Source: an uncultured Mitsuokella sp. (GTDB taxonomy: Bacteria > Bacillota > Negativicutes > Selenomonadales > Selenomonadaceae). Taken from it: a DNA stretch of 27,133 nucleotides. Below, piece by piece: positions 24,406 to 27,133 of this stretch. The number at the start of each line of letters is the position of its first letter. The first letter of the stretch is position 1. A program made the position numbers and the translations under genes. The notes under the pieces were generated by a model. That model worked only from the letters and a program-made list of their open reading frames with translations, was not told the origin of the DNA and made no database searches. The stretch is from contig CAAGMF010000192.1 of the NCBI GenBank assembly GCA_900770895.1, positions 1 to 27,133 of the forward strand, given 5' to 3'.

Positions 24406-25224
24406 ATGGATATATTACAGGCAGATTTTGTGAAGCGCTTTGAGCGGCTGACCGCTGATGCTTTCCAGAAGGGCTGGCATGAGCGCAACGGTGGCAACCT
24501 GACGTACCGCGTGAAGCCTGAGGAGGTCGAGGCGGTCAAGGAGTCACTGCACGAGATCAAGGAGTGGCAGCCCATCGGCAATACGGTGCCGGGCCTTGCC
24601 GGCGAGTATTTCCTCGTGACGGGCAGCGGCAAGTACATGCGCAACGTGTCCCTCGAGCCGGAGAAGAACATCGCTCTGATCAAGGTAGACGAGAAGGGCG
24701 AAAACTACGGCATCGTCTGGGGCCTCGTCGAGGGCGGACGTCCGACGAGCGAGCTGCCGACGCATCTTGCAGCGCATGAGCTGAAGAAAAAGATGACGAA
24801 CGGCAAGAACCGCATCATCTATCATGCGCATCCGACGAACCTCATCGCGCTGACGTTCGTGCTGCCGCTCGAGGACAAGGCCTTCACGCGCGAGCTCTGG
24901 GAGATGGCGACCGAGGATCCGGTCATATTCCCGGAGGGCATCGGGGTCGTGCCCTGGATGGTACCGGGCGGCAAGGAGATCGCCGATGCGTCGGTGAAGC
25001 TCATGGAGAAGTACCGCGTCGTCGTCTGGGCTCATCATGGCCTGTTCGTCTGCGGTGACGATTTCGATGAGGCATTCGGCCTCATGGATACGGTCGAGAA
25101 GGCTTCGGAAATCTGCGTGAAGGTCCTGTCGATGGGCGGCAAGAAGCAGACGATTCCGAAGGAGGGCTTCATCCAGCTGGCCAAAGATTTCCATATTGAT
25201 TTGAACACTGATATTTTGGAGTAA
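24406..25224 (+). CDS. rhaD: L-rhamnulose-1-phosphate aldolase RhaD
   Basis: A 272-residue class II aldolase that splits rhamnulose-1-phosphate into dihydroxyacetone phosphate and L-lactaldehyde; the E. coli enzyme has 274 residues. Zinc ligands are visible in YHAHPTN (about 139-145) and VWAHHGLF (about 207-214). The glutamate in RPTSELPTHL is the expected catalytic acid. The N-terminal NGGNLTYR and the VTGSGKYMRN phosphate-binding region are typical. GAGG lies 8 nt before the ATG. It begins 29 nt after rhaA. No lactaldehyde reductase or dehydrogenase lies in this window, so lactaldehyde must be handled elsewhere. Confidence 0.96.
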   Translation: MDILQADFVKRFERLTADAFQKGWHERNGGNLTYRVKPEEVEAVKESLHEIKEWQPIGNTVPGLAGEYFLVTGSGKYMRNVSLEPEKNIALIKVDEKGENYGIVWGLVEGGRPTSELPTHLAAHELKKKMTNGKNRIIYHAHPTNLIALTFVLPLEDKAFTRELWEMATEDPVIFPEGIGVVPWMVPGGKEIADASVKLMEKYRVVVWAHHGLFVCGDDFDEAFGLMDTVEKASEICVKVLSMGGKKQTIPKEGFIQLAKDFHIDLNTDILE

Positions 25225-25252
25225 ATAGCGAACGCGCCTGATATTATTGTAA

Positions 25253-25375
25253 GGTTGGTACCTGCCCAAGACCCTCGATGAGATCTTGTCTGAGCGCTAT
25301 GCCGGTGAGATCGATGAGAATGGCTGGCTGCTATCGAGCTCTGAGCAGCAGCAGGCACAGCATAGCACGAACTGA
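25253..25375 (+). pseudogene. Gene remnant between rhaD and rhaM (40-codon C-terminal fragment)
   Basis: The frame running from just after a TAA (25250-25252) to the TGA at 25373-25375 reads as a natural protein end. It begins WYLPKTLDEILSERYAGEID and continues to a Gln-rich tail, but has no start codon or ribosome binding site at its beginning. Two in-frame stops lie just upstream. The LPKTLDEI stretch vaguely resembles the PETKG-T-LEEI end motif of some MFS sugar porters, so a lost rhamnose permease is conceivable, but this is a guess. The rest of the 188-bp rhaD-rhaM gap holds only the rhaM ribosome binding site. Confidence 0.45.
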
Positions 25376-25412
25376 TTGCTATAGCTGATGATTTAGGAAG
25401 GAAGCAATTTGA

Positions 25413-25730
25413 ATGGAACGCATGGCTTGGAAAGCTATCATCAAAGATGGCAAACTCGATGAATATAAATATCGTCACGCTCATATCTGGCCGGAGATGA
25501 AGCAGGTCCTCAAAGAGGCTGGCATCACCAATTACTCGATATGGAACGTAGGCAATGAGGTGTTCGGCTACTTCGAGTGCGAGAAGGGCGTCAAATACGC
25601 TGAAAAATATCAGGCGGACAGCCAGGTCGTCGACAAGTGGAATGAATACATGAAAGATGTCATGGTCATGGAGATGGATCCGGAGACGGGCGCCCAGCCG
25701 AAGATGGAGCAGGTGTTCTATCTGGCCTGA
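25413..25730 (+). CDS. rhaM: L-rhamnose mutarotase RhaM
   Basis: A 105-residue enzyme that interconverts the alpha and beta anomers of L-rhamnose, supplying the form used by RhaA. The length matches the E. coli protein (104). The active-site pair Tyr18 and His22 sits in the same positions (EYKYRHAHIWPEM). The W-YM-DVM block and the C-terminal EQVFYLA match the family end. AGGAAGGA lies 10 nt before the ATG. It is the last gene of the operon, 188 nt after rhaD, and is followed by a bidirectional terminator. Confidence 0.95.
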   Translation: MERMAWKAIIKDGKLDEYKYRHAHIWPEMKQVLKEAGITNYSIWNVGNEVFGYFECEKGVKYAEKYQADSQVVDKWNEYMKDVMVMEMDPETGAQPKMEQVFYLA

Positions 25731-25775
25731 CCTGATCATTCCCCCCTGATAGATATTCATACTGCAGTCCAAAGC

Positions 25776-25816
25776 AAAAAAGCTCGCAGGAAGCCGATCC
25801 TTCCCGCGAGCTTTTT
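25776..25816. terminator. Bidirectional terminator between rhaM and the DeoR gene
   Basis: AAAAAGCTCGC (25777-25787) pairs with GCGAGCTTTTT (25806-25816), with further GGAAG/CTTCC pairing inside. A runs on the left and T runs on the right let it work for both convergent genes. Confidence 0.88.
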
Positions 25817-25828
25817 ACTATGTAGGAG

Positions 25829-25873
25829 CCTTCCCCTCTGGGGAAGGTGCCCCGTAAGGGGCGGATGAGGTGG
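25829..25873. repeat. REP-like intergenic palindromic element
   Basis: Two adjacent hairpins, CCTTCCCC-TCT-GGGGAAGG (25829-25847) and GCCCC-GTAA-GGGGC (25849-25862), are followed by GGATGAGGTGG. This arrangement resembles dispersed intergenic repeats that I recall from gut Firmicutes genomes. Copy number cannot be judged from this window. Confidence 0.5.
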
Positions 25874-25881
25874 CGAATCCT

Positions 25882-26634
25882 TCACAGCAGCCGTACATGA
25901 TTCTCGCTGAGATATTTCTGCCAGGCCGAATTCGGCGGGGTGTCCGTCACCAGGGTGTCTACGTCGGTGAAATCGGCACAGCGCACGAAGGCTGTCTGAT
26001 CGAACTTGCTGTGATCGACCAGCATGATGGTATGGCGGGCCTGCTTGATCATGGTTTTCTTGATCTCGCTTTCGCTCTCATTTGACTCCATGATGCCTTT
26101 GTCCATGTCGATCGCCTTGCAGCTGATGAGGGCATAGTCGACGTAGTAGCCCTCGAGTGCCTTTATGGCCATGCTGCCGGTCAGGGAGCAGGAGTTGGCC
26201 CGCAGGGCGCCGCCGGTGCATATCATTATGAAGGAACTGCTTGTGAAATCGTTCATGAGCTGGATTGAGTTCGTAATGATTGTGATATCCTTGCGGCCGT
26301 TGATCTGCTGCAGCAACGTACGACAGGTCGTGCTCGAGTCGACCATGACGGTATCACCGGTTTCGATGAGATTGCTGGCCTTGTGGGCGATGGCGAGCTT
26401 GCTCTCGCTGTTGAGCCCGCTGCGCTTCACATAGGAGAGATCCTCGCTCGTGCTGTCAGCGATGATGGCGCCACCATAGCTGCGCCGCAATAGATTCTGT
26501 CCTTCGAGCTTCTCGAGGTCACGACGAATCGTTTCTTCGGTGACATTATAGAGTTTGGCCAGCTCGCTGACGTACACTTTGCGTTCAGCGACGAGTTTTT
26601 CCATTATTTTTTGGCGCCGTTCGAGTCCGAGCAT
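25882..26634 (-). CDS. DeoR-family transcriptional regulator, probable rhamnose regulator
   Basis: A 250-residue regulator of the DeoR/GlpR type. An N-terminal winged helix-turn-helix (about 1-57) shows RRQKIMEKL, the recognition region YNVTEETIRRDLEKL and RRSYGGA. A C-terminal DeoR sensor domain of ribose-phosphate-isomerase-like fold (about 75-230) shows DSSTTCRTLLQQI, TNSIQL, GGALRANSCSLTG and DHSKFDQTAF. These regulators usually repress sugar operons and respond to a phosphorylated sugar intermediate. Convergent placement next to rhaBADM suggests control by rhamnulose-1-phosphate, but this is inference. AAGGGAGG lies 8-9 nt before the ATG. It has its own promoter at 26687-26715. Confidence 0.92.
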   Translation of the reverse strand: MLGLERRQKIMEKLVAERKVYVSELAKLYNVTEETIRRDLEKLEGQNLLRRSYGGAIIADSTSEDLSYVKRSGLNSESKLAIAHKASNLIETGDTVMVDSSTTCRTLLQQINGRKDITIITNSIQLMNDFTSSSFIMICTGGALRANSCSLTGSMAIKALEGYYVDYALISCKAIDMDKGIMESNESESEIKKTMIKQARHTIMLVDHSKFDQTAFVRCADFTDVDTLVTDTPPNSAWQKYLSENHVRLL

Positions 26635-26686
26635 GATATCAAGGCCTCCCTTGTGATATATGTTAGTTGCTTTTTATTTTATGTAT

Positions 26687-26715
26687 ATTATATAACTGTA
26701 GTTGGTTCAATGCAA
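26687..26715 (-). promoter_or_regulatory. Promoter of the DeoR-family gene
   Basis: On the minus strand, TTGCAT (26715-26710) and a perfect TATAAT (26692-26687) are separated by 17 bp. The leader to the ATG is about 45 nt. Confidence 0.75.
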
Positions 26716-26737
26716 TATAATATATTAATAACACAGA

Positions 26738-26763
26738 TAAACAGAAAAAATAAACAGAAAAAA
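26738..26763. repeat. Perfect tandem 13-bp direct repeat, candidate operator
   Basis: TAAACAGAAAAAA occurs at 26738-26750 and again at 26751-26763 without a gap. It lies upstream of the DeoR promoter. DeoR-family proteins often bind repeated sites, so it may be a regulator site. Confidence 0.5.
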
Positions 26764-26783
26764 TCTTTGATATCATGAATCTT

Positions 26784-26799
26784 TGTAACTAATATCACA
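26784..26799 (-). promoter_or_regulatory. Possible CRP-like binding site
   Basis: The minus strand reads TGTGATATTAGTTACA, which matches TGTGA-N6-TCACA with one mismatch. It lies about 95-110 bp upstream of the DeoR transcription start. Whether this organism's CRP/FNR-type proteins use this motif is unknown. Confidence 0.3.
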
Positions 26800-26902
26800 T
26801 ACGGGTCACATTGCGCGATATAAAAACGATTTTTTTAGGAAGATGTTTTAGCAAAACGCTGGTTGGGGACACTTTTTAATGGTAAAATATCTCGGTTGGC
26901 GT

Positions 26903-26908
26903 TATAAT
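26903..26908 (+). promoter_or_regulatory. -10 box of the Tat-signal gene
   Basis: TATAAT lies 36 nt before the ATG at 26944. No good -35 is visible at 16-18 bp, so an activator or a different sigma factor may be involved. Confidence 0.4.
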
Positions 26909-26943
26909 ATAAGGTACGAAACTTCTAAGTAAGGCCTGGTTCA

Positions 26944-27133
26944 ATGACGAGAAGAGAATTTTTACGTAGTATTTTTGGCTTAGGGATAGGTATGGCACTG
27001 GCGCCGGCAGCCTTGCCACGGGCAGAGGCAACCTGGCAGACGGGAACGGAGCTGCCGGGCGTGCAGGTGGTGCCGACGAATCTGTCGTTCCGGGAACTCG
27101 AGAATCGGCGCGTCACAGATGCCATCATCGTAC
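26944..27133 (+). CDS. Tat-signal secreted protein, possibly N-acetylmuramoyl-L-alanine amidase (3' truncated)
   Basis: The first 63 residues are in the window. The N-terminus TRREFLRS is a twin-arginine signal, followed by a hydrophobic stretch and a cleavage site near PRAEA. The mature part begins with a Thr/Pro-rich segment and then NRRVTDAIIV. This resembles the first strand of amidase_2/PGRP domains, which is usually followed by a His-His zinc motif just beyond the window edge. The amidase call is tentative because the catalytic domain is missing. AAGG lies about 10 nt before the ATG. It is divergent from the DeoR gene. Confidence 0.6.
   Translation, partial: MTRREFLRSIFGLGIGMALAPAALPRAEATWQTGTELPGVQVVPTNLSFRELENRRVTDAIIV

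Larger units (their letters stand above)
26635..26943. other. Divergent intergenic region between the DeoR gene and the Tat-signal gene
   Basis: A 309-bp AT-rich region with no gene. It contains the DeoR promoter (26687-26715), a 13-bp tandem direct repeat (26738-26763), a second direct repeat AATCTTTG (26762-26769 and 26778-26785), a CRP-like site on the minus strand (26784-26799), and a TATAAT box (26903-26908) for the rightward gene. Confidence 0.8.

Noticed and set aside
25870..26085. Plus-strand 71-residue frame opposite the end of the DeoR gene
   Set aside because: Antisense shadow with no start signals.
1..27133. Possible mobile elements, CRISPR arrays, tRNA or rRNA genes
   Set aside because: I saw no transposase or integrase frame, no regularly spaced repeats, and no tRNA-like or rRNA-like stretch on either strand.

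Overview
The window looks like chromosomal DNA from a diderm Firmicute of class Negativicutes, probably a Selenomonas- or Mitsuokella-like member of Selenomonadales. The best evidence is a porin that starts with a signal peptide and one S-layer-homology (SLH) domain and ends in an aromatic C-terminus, which is the OmpM-type outer-membrane protein of that class. Genes are GC-rich, intergenic regions are AT-rich, and ribosome binding sites are of the strong AGGAGG type.

Layout. 1-4636 is a housekeeping and signalling stretch: the end of a 3D-domain cell-wall protein, a large PAS/degenerate GGDEF/EAL cyclic-di-GMP protein, a small helical protein of unknown function on the minus strand, and a second secreted protein with a peptidoglycan-binding and a 3D domain. 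5025-21328 is a run of nine plus-strand genes for breaking down rhamnogalacturonan I (RG-I, the rhamnose-rich pectin backbone): a GPH-family symporter, a methyl-accepting chemotaxis protein, a double-SGNH esterase, a GH28 hydrolase, a GH105 unsaturated-uronyl hydrolase with a large N-terminal extension, a GH106-like alpha-L-rhamnosidase, the SLH porin, and two secreted PL4 rhamnogalacturonan lyases. 21700-25730 is the rhamnose operon rhaB-rhaA-rhaD-rhaM, with a small gene remnant between rhaD and rhaM. A convergent DeoR-family regulator (25882-26634, minus) is the likely rhamnose regulator. The window ends in the start of a Tat-type secreted protein, possibly an amidase.

How the genes fit together (inference from families and order). 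RG-I fragments enter through the SLH porin. The two PL4 lyases cut them outside the cytoplasm to oligosaccharides with an unsaturated uronate end. The GPH symporter brings these in. Inside, the SGNH protein removes acetyl groups, GH105 removes the unsaturated uronate, GH106 removes rhamnose and GH28 removes galacturonate. None of these four has a signal peptide. Rhamnose is then processed by RhaM, RhaA, RhaB and RhaD to dihydroxyacetone phosphate and lactaldehyde. The embedded chemoreceptor would let the cell swim toward the substrate or its products.

No tRNA, rRNA, CRISPR array, transposase or phage gene was seen. The most notable points are the single polysaccharide locus combining an SLH porin, a chemoreceptor and intracellular hydrolases, the altered active-site blocks in the SGNH and GH28 proteins, and several inverted or direct repeats in promoter regions.
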